Below, one piece after another: positions 23,667 through 30,018 of a DNA stretch of 30,018 bases. The notes beneath the pieces were generated by a model. The model was not told where the DNA came from. It saw only the letters and a list, made by a program, of their open reading frames with translations, and did no database searches. The stretch lies in assembly GCA_028679325.1 (NCBI GenBank), contig JAJRBS010000075.1, positions 1 to 30,018 of the forward strand, written 5' to 3'. This stretch comes from Methanoregulaceae archaeon. Lineage in GTDB: Archaea; Halobacteriota; Methanomicrobia; Methanomicrobiales; Methanospirillaceae. Every line of letters starts with the position of its first letter. The stretch's first letter is position 1. The translations under genes and the position numbers were made by a program.

Positions 23667-24221
23667 ATGACAGAGGACGCGCGTGAGGCCGTGCTCGCTT
23701 TGCTCCAGGCCGCGGTCGGCCAGCTGGAACAGACCATGCACGCCGGCCTCATCCCGGAAGTCGGGACCAACATTGCCTATGCCCTCCCCTATGCACGCGA
23801 TAGGGACGATGTAGCGGCAGTGGAGGGCAGGATTGTCCGGCTCGGCGACCGGCCTCACCCGGTCGGGTCGGTGGCCTTCGGCGCGAGTGACCATATTGCG
23901 ACAATAGTGCTCACCGCCATGAGGTTTGATCCCTCCATCAGGAGCGCCGCGAATATCCGCTACTCGCCGGAGCTTATCGCTGTGCTCGAGGATCTCTTTC
24001 TCGAGATCTGTTCGTTTGACAGGACCCGGGAGCCCCCCGGCGTCCGAACCATGGACTGGGGGGTCGCCTCGTGTTGCAGGAACGGGGTTCCGGACATCAT
24101 CTTTGACCGGGGAGCGGTGGGAAAAGAGCCGATGGTCCGGATCCTCGCCGAGAAACCGGCCGATGTTGCGGCTATCATCGGCCGTATAGGCACCCGGGTC
24201 GGCAGGATCTCCGGCGAATGA
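23667..24221 (+). CDS. ThiN-domain protein (thiamine-phosphate synthase family)
   Basis: This 184-residue protein matches the ThiN domain that is fused to ThiD in archaeal thiamine-phosphate synthase and to an HTH in the ThiR repressors. Signature runs are VAAVEGRIVRL (residues 50-60), FGASDHIATIVLTAMRFDP, SAANIRYSPE and the C-terminal DIIFDRGAVGKEPMVRIL. Here it stands alone without ThiD or an HTH, so it may make thiamine phosphate, or only bind it. The start is ATG 23667. A TTTATTCC element near 23633 is a possible promoter. No other thiamine gene is near; it precedes rps17e on the same strand. Confidence 0.83.
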   Translation: MTEDAREAVLALLQAAVGQLEQTMHAGLIPEVGTNIAYALPYARDRDDVAAVEGRIVRLGDRPHPVGSVAFGASDHIATIVLTAMRFDPSIRSAANIRYSPELIAVLEDLFLEICSFDRTREPPGVRTMDWGVASCCRNGVPDIIFDRGAVGKEPMVRILAEKPADVAAIIGRIGTRVGRISGE

Positions 24222-24233
24222 TCCGGCTGCCAA

Positions 24234-24242
24234 AAATATATT
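24234..24242 (+). promoter_or_regulatory. TATA box of rps17e
   Basis: AAATATATT, preceded by purines, lies about 34 bases before the ATG at 24272, predicting a start near 24264 and a leader of about 8 bases. It probably drives rps17e and the lysine genes behind it. Confidence 0.55.
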
Positions 24243-24271
24243 AACGTCCCGGGCCGCATACTAGAAGAAGC

Positions 24272-24460
24272 ATGGGAATTAAGCCGACCTATATAAAGGC
24301 CCTCGGACTGGAGCTGCTGGAGAACTACGGGAACCGTTTCTCCAACAATTTTGACGAGAACAAGCAGATCGTTGCCGAGGTCACCACCATCGAGAGCAAG
24401 AGGGTAAGGAACCGGGTCGCCGGTTATGTCACAAGAAAAGTAAATACGGGAAGACACTGA
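24272..24460 (+). CDS. rps17e: 30S ribosomal protein S17e
   Basis: The 62-residue product is the archaeal/eukaryotic small-subunit protein S17e, absent from bacteria. MGIKPTYIKALGLELLENYG at the start and the VRNRVAGYVTRKV ending are the expected family runs, and the length is normal. It sits in the head of a string of genes that continues with dapA after 12 bases. A TATA box is at 24234-24242. Confidence 0.95.
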   Translation: MGIKPTYIKALGLELLENYGNRFSNNFDENKQIVAEVTTIESKRVRNRVAGYVTRKVNTGRH

Positions 24461-24472
24461 TAACCCTCTTGT

Positions 24473-25348
24473 ATGTTCGAGGGAGTCCTTCCGGCAATTG
24501 TCACTCCTTTTCGCAGAAATCTTGCTCTGGACCTTGACCTTGACGGTCTTGAGTCCAACCTGGAATTTCTCATCGAGAACGGAGTGCACGGTGTCGTTCC
24601 GTGCGGATCGACCGGCGAATCGGCAACCCTCTCCTTTGAGGAGCACGAGCTGGTCATCGAGAAGACGATCGAGGTGGTGAACGGGAGAGTCCCGGTCATC
24701 GCCGGGACCGGGTCCAATAACACCGCCGAGGCGGTCCGTTTCACCAAAGCGGCCAAGGATCTCGGGGCAGACGGGGTCCTGGTCATCAGCCCCTACTACA
24801 ACAAGCCCAACCGATCAGGACTGGTCAAGCACTACACCATCCTCGCCGACATTGACATCCCGGTGATCATGTACAATGTCCCGGGGAGAACCGGTCAGAA
24901 CCTCAGCCCCGAACTGGTGACGGAGCTGGCCCGGCACCCGAATATCGTCGGTATCAAGGAGGCTTCCGGGGACATCGGGCAGATCTCACGGATCATCGAG
25001 TCGACTCTCGACGAGGAATTCGTGGTGATCTCCGGGGATGACAACCTGACCTTCCCCATCCTCGCCCTCGGTGGGAGCGGGGTCATCTCGGTTGCTGCCA
25101 ACGTCGAACCGGGAAGGATGGTGGCCATGTTCGATGCCTTCTGCGAAGGGGACTTTGAGACCGCGCTCGACCTCCACTACGAGCTCTCGCCCCTCTTCCG
25201 GTCGATGTTCATCGATACGAATCCCATCCCGGTGAAGAAGGCGGTCGAGCTCCGGGGCATGGCCGGCGGACCGGTCAGGCTCCCGCTCGATGAGCTCGAC
25301 GGGACAAAGACAGAGCAGCTCCGGGAGGTTCTCGGATCCTATGATTAA
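24473..25348 (+). CDS. dapA: 4-hydroxy-tetrahydrodipicolinate synthase
   Basis: This 291-residue enzyme condenses pyruvate with aspartate semialdehyde, the first step of the diaminopimelate route to lysine. The Schiff-base lysine K162 (GIKEASGD), Y134 (IMYNVPGRT), R139 and T47 (CGSTGES) are all in place. Length and barrel pattern are normal for DapA. The last 8 bases overlap the dapB start. It follows rps17e by 12 bases, so expression of lysine synthesis seems tied to a ribosomal promoter. Confidence 0.96.
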   Translation: MFEGVLPAIVTPFRRNLALDLDLDGLESNLEFLIENGVHGVVPCGSTGESATLSFEEHELVIEKTIEVVNGRVPVIAGTGSNNTAEAVRFTKAAKDLGADGVLVISPYYNKPNRSGLVKHYTILADIDIPVIMYNVPGRTGQNLSPELVTELARHPNIVGIKEASGDIGQISRIIESTLDEEFVVISGDDNLTFPILALGGSGVISVAANVEPGRMVAMFDAFCEGDFETALDLHYELSPLFRSMFIDTNPIPVKKAVELRGMAGGPVRLPLDELDGTKTEQLREVLGSYD

Positions 25349-26111
25349 GGTGGTGGTCTGCGGGGCGCATGGGCGGATGGGATCGACCATCGGGAGACTG
25401 GTCAACGAAGCAGCGGATATGGAACTGGTGGGCGGGGTCGATCTCAAGCAGGGATCTTTTTACGGCGCTCCCGTGGTGGAGACCGGGGAGCTGGCCTCAC
25501 TCCTCTCCCGAACGAAGCCGGAGGTTCTGATCGACTTCACGGCACCGGCTGCAGCGGTGGCCAACGTGAAACTCGCTGCCAAAAACGGCACGGCGCTCGT
25601 GGTGGGCACCACGGGGTTCTCTCCTGAACAGAGAGAGGAGATGGCCCGGGCTGTCGAAGGGAAGGTCCCGGCGGTCATCTCCAGCAACTTCTCGATCGGG
25701 GTCAATATCTTCTGGCAGCTCCTCCGCGAGGCTGCCCGGCTCCTGCCCGACTACGACATCGAAGTCCTCGAAGCCCATCACCGGTACAAGAAGGACGCCC
25801 CGAGCGGGACGGCCAAGACCATCCTTCAGATCCTTGACGAGGAACTTGGCAGAAGGGAGAAGAAGTACGGCCGCGAGGGAATGGCAGAGAGGGGAAAGGA
25901 GATCGGTGTCCATGTGATCCGGGGTGGAGACATCGTGGGGGACCATACGGTGCTCTTCTCCGGAAACTTCGAGACCATCGAGCTCTCCCACCGCGCCTAT
26001 GACCGGTCGGTCTTTGCACAGGGAGCTCTCCTGGCCACCCGCTGGGTGGTCGGAAAGAGACCCGGCATCCATGGCATGGACGAGGTCCTTGCCTTGGGAA
26101 AGCAGCGTTGA
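25341..26111 (+). CDS. dapB: 4-hydroxy-tetrahydrodipicolinate reductase
   Basis: This 256-residue enzyme reduces the DapA product with NAD(P)H. CGAHGRMGSTI (residues 7-17) is the nucleotide-binding glycine loop, VVGTTGFS (88-94) contacts the nicotinamide, and EAHHRYKKDAPSGTA (145-158) holds catalytic H146 and K150. I chose ATG 25341; an upstream in-frame start at 25290 would lie deep inside dapA. A pyrimidine-rich T-run (26123-26137) follows the stop, before the ferredoxin gene. Confidence 0.96.
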   Translation: MIKVVVCGAHGRMGSTIGRLVNEAADMELVGGVDLKQGSFYGAPVVETGELASLLSRTKPEVLIDFTAPAAAVANVKLAAKNGTALVVGTTGFSPEQREEMARAVEGKVPAVISSNFSIGVNIFWQLLREAARLLPDYDIEVLEAHHRYKKDAPSGTAKTILQILDEELGRREKKYGREGMAERGKEIGVHVIRGGDIVGDHTVLFSGNFETIELSHRAYDRSVFAQGALLATRWVVGKRPGIHGMDEVLALGKQR

Positions 26112-26122
26112 TCAGATCCAAA

Positions 26123-26137
26123 CTTTTTTCTTTCTTC
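26123..26137 (+). terminator. Pyrimidine-rich run after dapB
   Basis: CTTTTTTCTTTCTTC lies 12 bases after the dapB stop. It may partly end transcription before the ferredoxin; no clear promoter follows, so read-through is likely. Confidence 0.3.
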
Positions 26138-26160
26138 CTCGTTAAACGGGTACGCTGACA

Positions 26161-26334
26161 ATGACTGCAAAAGTTGACATAGACAAGTGTACCGGCTGCG
26201 AGACCTGCGTCGACGAGTGTCCCGCAGTGGCGATCACCATCGAGAAGGAGAAGGCAAAGGTGGACAAGGACCTCTGCGTGGACTGCGAGAGTTGTGTCGA
26301 CGTCTGCCCTTCTGAAGCCATCTCCATGGAATAA
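26161..26334 (+). CDS. Two [4Fe-4S] ferredoxin, 57 residues
   Basis: The gene encodes 57 residues with two CxxCxxC-xxx-CP motifs: CTGCETCVDECP (residues 10-21) and CVDCESCVDVCP (residues 39-50). This is the classic clostridial-type 2[4Fe-4S] ferredoxin, a low-potential soluble electron carrier. It is too short for the usual 60-residue cutoff. It is wedged between dapB and asd, with 49 bases before and 45 after. In a methanogen it could feed hydrogenase-, CO- or pyruvate-linked enzymes, or the NfnAB-like pair; the link with lysine synthesis is probably only positional. Confidence 0.95.
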   Translation: MTAKVDIDKCTGCETCVDECPAVAITIEKEKAKVDKDLCVDCESCVDVCPSEAISME

Positions 26335-26379
26335 AAACCAAACTCTTTAATTACTCCGACGTATAACTGCTTTTTACGT

Positions 26380-27396
26380 ATGATCAATGTCGGAGTTCTT
26401 GGTGCTACCGGAGCAGTCGGGCAGCGGTTCGTCCAGCTCCTGGCCGAGCATCCCTGGTTTAACCTGACGACGCTGACGGCCTCAGAGCGTAGCGCAGGGA
26501 AACTGTACCGCGATGTGGTGAAATGGCGCCTTGATGTCCCGTTCCCGGAGAAAGCCGGCGGGATCCGGGTCAGCCCCACCTCTGTCGGGAGTCTGAAGGA
26601 TGTCGACCTGGTATTCTCGGCCCTCCCGGCCGAGATTGCCGGCGAGGTCGAGTCCTCGTGTGCGGACTTCGGCCTGGCCGTCTGCAGCAATGCCAGTTCT
26701 CACCGGATGGAGGAGAATGTCCCCCTGGTTGTCACCGAGGTGAACCCCGATCACCTGGGGTTGATCGATGCCCAGCGGGATGCAGGCCGGGACGGTTTCA
26801 TCGTGACCAACCCCAACTGCTCAACCATCGTGATGACCATGGCCCTGGCGCCGCTCCGGAACCTGGCGTTTTCAGACGTCCGGGTAGCAACCATGCAGGC
26901 TGTGTCCGGTGCAGGTTTCGAGGGTGTCCCGGCCATGGGGATCTTTGACAACGTGATCCCCTACATCGGGCAGGAGGAGCAGAAGATGGAGACCGAGACC
27001 CTCAAGATCATGGGGACTCTCGAAGCTGGAAAGATCAGGCCGGCCCCGTTCAAGGTGAGCGCCAGCTGCCACCGGGTGCCGGTTATCGATGGCCATACCA
27101 TGGCCGTCTGGATCGATATCCGGGAGTCTGTCGACTGGGTGAAGCAGACCTTCCAGAGATACAAGCCCCTGGTCTCAGGACTCCCCAGCCAGCCCGAACA
27201 CTCTGTGCTCTTTATGGAGGAACCAGACCGGCCACAGCCGCGCCTCGACCGGATGCGGGGGAACGGAATGACGGTCTGCGTCGGGCGCCTTCGTGAAGGC
27301 ATCAGGTTCATAACCCTGGGGCACAACACTATCCGTGGTGCAGCAGGCGCATCCGTACTGAACGCAGAACTGATCTACACTAAGAAGTACATCTGA
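26380..27396 (+). CDS. asd: Aspartate-semialdehyde dehydrogenase
   Basis: This 338-residue enzyme reduces aspartyl phosphate to aspartate semialdehyde, the branch point to lysine, threonine and methionine. GVLGATGAVGQRFV (residues 5-18) binds NADP, the nucleophile is C147 (VTNPNCSTI), and the catalytic base is H239 (RVPVIDGHT). The form is the archaeal/yeast-like type. It supplies the substrate of DapA encoded upstream. Its stop is 11 bases from the albA ATG. Confidence 0.95.
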   Translation: MINVGVLGATGAVGQRFVQLLAEHPWFNLTTLTASERSAGKLYRDVVKWRLDVPFPEKAGGIRVSPTSVGSLKDVDLVFSALPAEIAGEVESSCADFGLAVCSNASSHRMEENVPLVVTEVNPDHLGLIDAQRDAGRDGFIVTNPNCSTIVMTMALAPLRNLAFSDVRVATMQAVSGAGFEGVPAMGIFDNVIPYIGQEEQKMETETLKIMGTLEAGKIRPAPFKVSASCHRVPVIDGHTMAVWIDIRESVDWVKQTFQRYKPLVSGLPSQPEHSVLFMEEPDRPQPRLDRMRGNGMTVCVGRLREGIRFITLGHNTIRGAAGASVLNAELIYTKKYI

Positions 27397-27407
27397 ACGT
27401 GATATCC

Positions 27408-27686
27408 ATGCTCAAGGACAACACAGTATTCGTGGGTAACAAGCCGGTCATGAACTACGTACTCGCCGTCGTTACCCAGTTCAACAACGGAGCTTCCGAA
27501 GTGGCCATCAAGGCCCGGGGCCGGGCCATCTCCCGGGCGGTTGATACCGCGGAGATCGCCCTGAACCGTTTCCTCGAGAACGCGAGCAAGAAAGAGATCT
27601 CCACATCGACCGAGGTTATCGATACCGACAGCGGCAAGACCAATGTCTCCAGTATCGAGATCGTGCTGGTAAACAACAAGCAGTAA
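27408..27686 (+). CDS. albA: DNA/RNA-binding protein Alba
   Basis: The 92-residue protein is Alba, an abundant archaeal chromatin and RNA-binding dimer. VFVGNKPVMNYVLAVV at residues 7-22 includes K13, the residue equivalent to the acetylated lysine in Sulfolobus, and IKARGRAISRAVDTAEI follows; length is typical. An in-frame GTG at 27399 exists, but ATG 27408 is the better start. It directly follows asd, and a structured region (27698-27747) follows its stop. Confidence 0.94.
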   Translation: MLKDNTVFVGNKPVMNYVLAVVTQFNNGASEVAIKARGRAISRAVDTAEIALNRFLENASKKEISTSTEVIDTDSGKTNVSSIEIVLVNNKQ

Positions 27687-27697
27687 ATACATTTTTC

Positions 27698-27747
27698 AGG
27701 GAGCCAAAACGGGGCCCGCCCGACGCCGTCGTTCAGCTAACTCCCTG
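27698..27747. repeat. Nested hairpin region after albA
   Basis: CAGGGAG (27698-27704) and CTCCCTG (27741-27747) are a perfect 7-bp inverted repeat. Its interior contains GGGGCCCGCCC and a small hairpin CGACGCCGTCG (27721-27731). CCCTGG then repeats directly at 27743 and 27755. It may be the albA 3' end structure. Confidence 0.4.
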
Positions 27748-27767
27748 GTTAAATCCCTGGCTGCGAG

Positions 27768-27783
27768 GGTATAGTCCTATACC
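27768..27783. promoter_or_regulatory. Perfect 16-bp palindrome before a TATA box
   Basis: GGTATAG (27768-27774), TC, then CTATACC (27777-27783) is a perfect inverted repeat. It lies a few bases upstream of the TATA box at 27789-27796, where a regulator would cover the BRE site. No regulator gene is adjacent. Confidence 0.5.
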
Positions 27784-27788
27784 AGAAA

Positions 27789-27796
27789 GGATATAT
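27789..27796 (+). promoter_or_regulatory. TATA box of the exported-protein gene at 27822
   Basis: GGATATAT lies about 28-30 bases before the ATG at 27822, predicting a leaderless or nearly leaderless transcript. Confidence 0.5.
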
Positions 27797-27821
27797 GAGC
27801 TGACCTGTCACGTACTATGCA

Positions 27822-28268
27822 ATGAAGGGCTATGTCATCGCGGTGTGCCTTATTTTTCTTGCCGTCGCCGTGATTCCCGCATCAGCTGCGAATAACGATA
27901 AATACGGGTATATCACCATCGAGGCGGTCGACATCAGTCTCGAGGGGAGCAAGGCCACCATAACCATGGACTATACCCTCGATGAGCCGACCCGGGTCAT
28001 TGTTCTCCTTCTCGGAAAGCAGGACCTGAAAAACCGGCTGCTCACTGTGCTCAACTACGATGACGCCGAGGTGAAGTCGATTGACCTCAACCGTGCCGAG
28101 CTCGTGGTCGACGACGTCTCGTACTCCTATGGCAGGGGCGTGTACTGGTTCCCGGAACATGTCTTCAACGTGGTTGTGCCGAGCCTCCGGGTCACGACCC
28201 CTCAGGTGGAGCGGGAGTACTCTTCTGTCGAAGGTATCCCGAACGGCATTGGTTACTTTGACAGCTGA
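27822..28268 (+). CDS. Exported protein of unknown function
   Basis: The 148-residue product has a signal peptide (MKGYVIAVCLIFLAVAVIPA, then SAANN). The mature part is mostly beta, with alternating hydrophobic runs (YGYITIEAVDISLEG, KATITMDYTLDEP, RVIVLLLG) and no cysteine. It reads like a small extracellular beta-sandwich. I cannot name a family. Its promoter carries a perfect palindrome (27768-27783), so it is likely to be specifically controlled. A further exported protein gene follows 118 bases downstream on the same strand. Confidence 0.8.
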   Translation: MKGYVIAVCLIFLAVAVIPASAANNDKYGYITIEAVDISLEGSKATITMDYTLDEPTRVIVLLLGKQDLKNRLLTVLNYDDAEVKSIDLNRAELVVDDVSYSYGRGVYWFPEHVFNVVVPSLRVTTPQVEREYSSVEGIPNGIGYFDS

Positions 28269-28386
28269 GGTTCTGTCATTGAACCACCCGGTTTTATCCT
28301 TGATACGGCAGGTCCCGGCTGCGTGACATTTTTTTACCCCTGCGTCCAATACAGTGCTATTCTTCATTCAGAGGGATTTGATACCG

Positions 28387-28881
28387 ATGAAAAAAGCAAC
28401 CTCTCTCCTCGCGGTGGCTCTCCTCGCAGGCCTCCTCTGCATGGTCTCGGCCTGCATGGCCAGCGAGATCAATGCCGGGGAGGGTGACAACGGCAGGGTG
28501 GTCTCTGCCCGGACGAGCGACGTCATCGTCGTCAGCCTCCCGGAGAACCCGAGCACCGGGTACCTGTGGGACATGAAGGCAACCCCGGGCCTGATGCTCG
28601 TTTCAAACACCTTCGTCCGTTCACCGACCAAGTATATCGGGGGCGCAGGGACCCGCATCTGGAGGTACCAGGTCGCGGGGGCCGGCACCCAGTCGATGAC
28701 CGGCTCCTATCACAGGCCCTGGCTGCCGGCCTCTCCAACCGACCGGAAGTATAGTTTCTCGGTCCAGGTCGATGGCCAGACTCCGGCGACACCGACCGGC
28801 TCCTGCCCGTACGGCATCTGCAAGCCGGGATTCGGGGGCAGCGGAACCGGCCTGAAGTCGAAGAGCACGATCTTCTTCTGA
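28387..28881 (+). CDS. Chagasin-family (I42) protease inhibitor-like lipoprotein
   Basis: This 164-residue protein begins with an export signal (MKKATSLLAVALLAGLLCMV) and has a lipobox-like VSAC with C23 as possible lipid site. Residues 40-130 match the chagasin fold of cysteine-protease inhibitors: NPSTGYLW (54-61) is the first inhibitor loop, GAGTRIWRY the second region, and YHRPW (108-112) the third loop. A C-terminal tail adds a Cys-Gly-rich stretch (GSCPYGICKPGFGG) that chagasins lack. I prefer ATG 28387 over an upstream start at 28354, since it begins the signal peptide. The natural target protease is not evident from this window. Confidence 0.87.
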   Translation: MKKATSLLAVALLAGLLCMVSACMASEINAGEGDNGRVVSARTSDVIVVSLPENPSTGYLWDMKATPGLMLVSNTFVRSPTKYIGGAGTRIWRYQVAGAGTQSMTGSYHRPWLPASPTDRKYSFSVQVDGQTPATPTGSCPYGICKPGFGGSGTGLKSKSTIFF

Positions 28882-28896
28882 TACTTACCAAGACAC

Positions 28897-28903
28897 TTTT
28901 TTT
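28897..28903 (+). terminator. T-run after the chagasin-like gene
   Basis: Seven T residues lie 16 bases after the stop, a likely euryarchaeal terminator in a 121-base gap before the convergent VOC gene. Confidence 0.4.
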
Positions 28904-29002
28904 GAAGGTTGCTGTCAAAGCCGTTTTACTGCAAAATATTTTATCGTCTGAAACTTGATTTGTTCCCCTCGTGATCCCCACGAAAAATAATGATTATTGG
29001 TT

Positions 29003-29389
29003 TTATTTCTGGACGATCTGTATGAGATTGCCGCAGGTGTCTTTAAACACCGCCCTCATAACGGGACCCATAACCTGTGTCGGCTCCACGGTAAAGACGA
29101 CACCGACTGCTTTCAAACGCTGGTATTCCTTTAAAACGTCCTCGACCTCGAACATTGTTGCGGGAATACTCTGCCCAAAAATCGCCTCCTGGTACGTCTT
29201 CGCGGCCGGGTTGTCGTTTGGTTCAAGCAAAAGTTCAATCCCTTCCGGCTGATCCGGCGAGACGACCGTCAGCCATCTGTACTCCCCCGCTGTAACATCC
29301 TGCTTTTTCACAAAGCCCAGAACTTCCGTATAAAAATGAAGAGCTTTGTCCTGATCGTCTACGAACACGCTGGTGAGTATAATTTTCAT
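29003..29389 (-). CDS. VOC (glyoxalase/bleomycin-resistance) family protein
   Basis: The 128-residue protein has the vicinal oxygen chelate fold: two halves of beta-alpha-beta-beta-beta type. MKIILTSVFVDDQDKALHFYTEVLGF is the typical first half, IELLLEP the first metal strand, MFEVEDVLKEYQRLKA the second-half helix, and DTCGNLIQIVQK the usual end, with Q in place of the usual E or H in the last position. Such proteins isomerise, dioxygenate or bind small molecules; the substrate is not predictable. The gene and flanks are noticeably richer in A and T than the neighbours, which suggests recent transfer. Confidence 0.87.
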   Translation of the reverse strand: MKIILTSVFVDDQDKALHFYTEVLGFVKKQDVTAGEYRWLTVVSPDQPEGIELLLEPNDNPAAKTYQEAIFGQSIPATMFEVEDVLKEYQRLKAVGVVFTVEPTQVMGPVMRAVFKDTCGNLIQIVQK

Positions 29390-29562
29390 AGGCTCTCACT
29401 TGGTTAAGAAGGTAATATTTTTTTGTACGCTTAATTATCCCGTCAGGATTGCAGACCTTCCCTCCAACTCTTTTTTCAATCAATATATTTCTGCCCTCCG
29501 GCAGGCGGTGTGAAAAAGCAAGTTTTGGGAAAATGAAATCCTAGGCGCAGGCGTTTTTTTTT

Positions 29563-29574
29563 TTAAAAAGAACT
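29563..29574 (-). terminator. T-rich terminator after the right-edge membrane protein
   Basis: Reading the minus strand just past the stop gives TTCTTTTT, followed by an A-run. It is a plausible U-rich terminator; the long A/T homopolymer tract (29555-29568) may also be a hotspot for length change. Confidence 0.35.
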
Positions 29575-29576
29575 GA

Positions 29577-30018
29577 TTATATCAGCTCGATGATCTCGGG
29601 AGCTTCGGGCTCGATGTAACGGTTAAGCAGGTGCTGGATAGCAATTCCGGAGAAAGCAACGATGAGTCCGCCAATGGTCCCGTACAGGATGTAGGAGAGG
29701 GCGCTTGCAGTGTCTATCGGGAAGTTCGGTACGTTCGAGACGGCGATGGCATAGGTGCTGGCGCCATAGCTGATCAGGGCCACCGCCGCCATGAAGAAGG
29801 GGAAGACGATCACCCGCGAGAGGCTGGAGCGGTCATGGAAGTAGTTATCGATAACGATCCCGACCGAGGCTACGATCCCGGCCAGCCCGAACCAGAGCAC
29901 AGACCCGTACACAAACAGCAGGATGTAGAGGAGGATACCGGCCTCGGTGTAGTAGAGGAGAATGTCCATCAGCCCCACGACGATTCCTATGATTACCAGC
30001 AGGATGCCGGCGATGTAG
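29577..30018 (-). CDS. Multi-span membrane protein (5' end beyond the window)
   Basis: The frame is open from the window edge to TAA at 29577-29579, giving 147 visible residues. A GTG inside (29978) is not the true start, since the frame continues upstream as a hydrophobic run (YIAGILLVIIGIVVGLMDIL). At least four spans can be seen: near 30010-29970, 29950-29890, 29830-29750 and 29700-29630. The C-terminus RYIEPEAPEIIELI is acidic and cytoplasmic-looking. I do not recognise the family. A T-run on the minus strand follows the stop. Confidence 0.8.
   Translation of the reverse strand, partial: YIAGILLVIIGIVVGLMDILLYYTEAGILLYILLFVYGSVLWFGLAGIVASVGIVIDNYFHDRSSLSRVIVFPFFMAAVALISYGASTYAIAVSNVPNFPIDTASALSYILYGTIGGLIVAFSGIAIQHLLNRYIEPEAPEIIELI

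Noticed and set aside
1..30018. CRISPR arrays, insertion sequences, prophage or integrase genes
   Set aside because: No spaced direct repeats, no transposase or integrase motifs and no tRNA-linked attachment sites were visible.

Overview
The window is about 30 kb of compact, high-GC chromosome from a euryarchaeon, most likely a methanogen of the order Methanomicrobiales. The archaeal assignment rests on PCNA (pcn), primase large subunit (priL), Alba, ribosomal protein S17e, archaeal-type triosephosphate isomerase, archaeosine tRNA-guanine transglycosylase with ArcS, RNase P RNA, and A/T-rich TATA boxes about 25 bases before short-leader starts. The narrower placement is inference from protein style and gene content; no methanogenesis gene lies in the window. 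I see no insertion sequence, prophage, CRISPR array, tRNA or rRNA.

Layout. 1-1000: the start of a secreted protein (minus, runs off the left edge) diverges from a TetR regulator; a 21-bp palindrome between them is a likely operator. 1000-6700: a two-domain rhodanese, aroD, a U32-family protein, tpiA and an HTH-CBS regulator. 6758-7104: RNase P RNA (minus), head to head with an AMMECR1-domain gene; their promoters interlock. 7898-8968: a methyltransferase. 9071-14382: a tightly packed plus-strand cluster of tgtA, arcS and two NfnAB-like flavoprotein subunits, with overlapping ends. 14467-18011: a DUF998 membrane protein, a DUF2178 membrane protein with a small Xre regulator, a small exported protein, a second methyltransferase and a lipoprotein. 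18140-18223: a fragment matching the C-terminus of a RelE-type toxin. 18248-21483 (minus): an M20 peptidase with an unknown partner, then rlmE overlapping moaA. 21590-23353: pcn and priL with no gap. 23346-23522: a 58-residue membrane protein missed by a length cutoff, overlapping the end of priL. 23667-27686: a ThiN-domain protein, rps17e, dapA, dapB, a two-cluster ferredoxin, asd and albA. 27822-30018: an exported protein behind a perfect palindrome, a chagasin-like lipoprotein, a lower-GC VOC-family gene and a membrane protein cut by the right edge.

How the genes fit together. tgtA and arcS catalyse successive steps of archaeosine formation in tRNA. asd, dapA and dapB provide the aspartate-semialdehyde to tetrahydrodipicolinate steps of lysine synthesis, embedded among information-processing genes (S17e, Alba). 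pcn and priL are a replication operon. The NfnAB-like pair links ferredoxin, NADH and NADPH pools. The rest is mostly single-gene housekeeping, envelope proteins and small regulators. I did not find a clear new multi-gene system. The least explained items are the 58-aa membrane protein, the DUF2178-Xre pair, the unknown gene coupled to the M20 peptidase, the exported protein behind the 27768-27783 palindrome, and the interlocked rnpB/AMMECR1 promoters.
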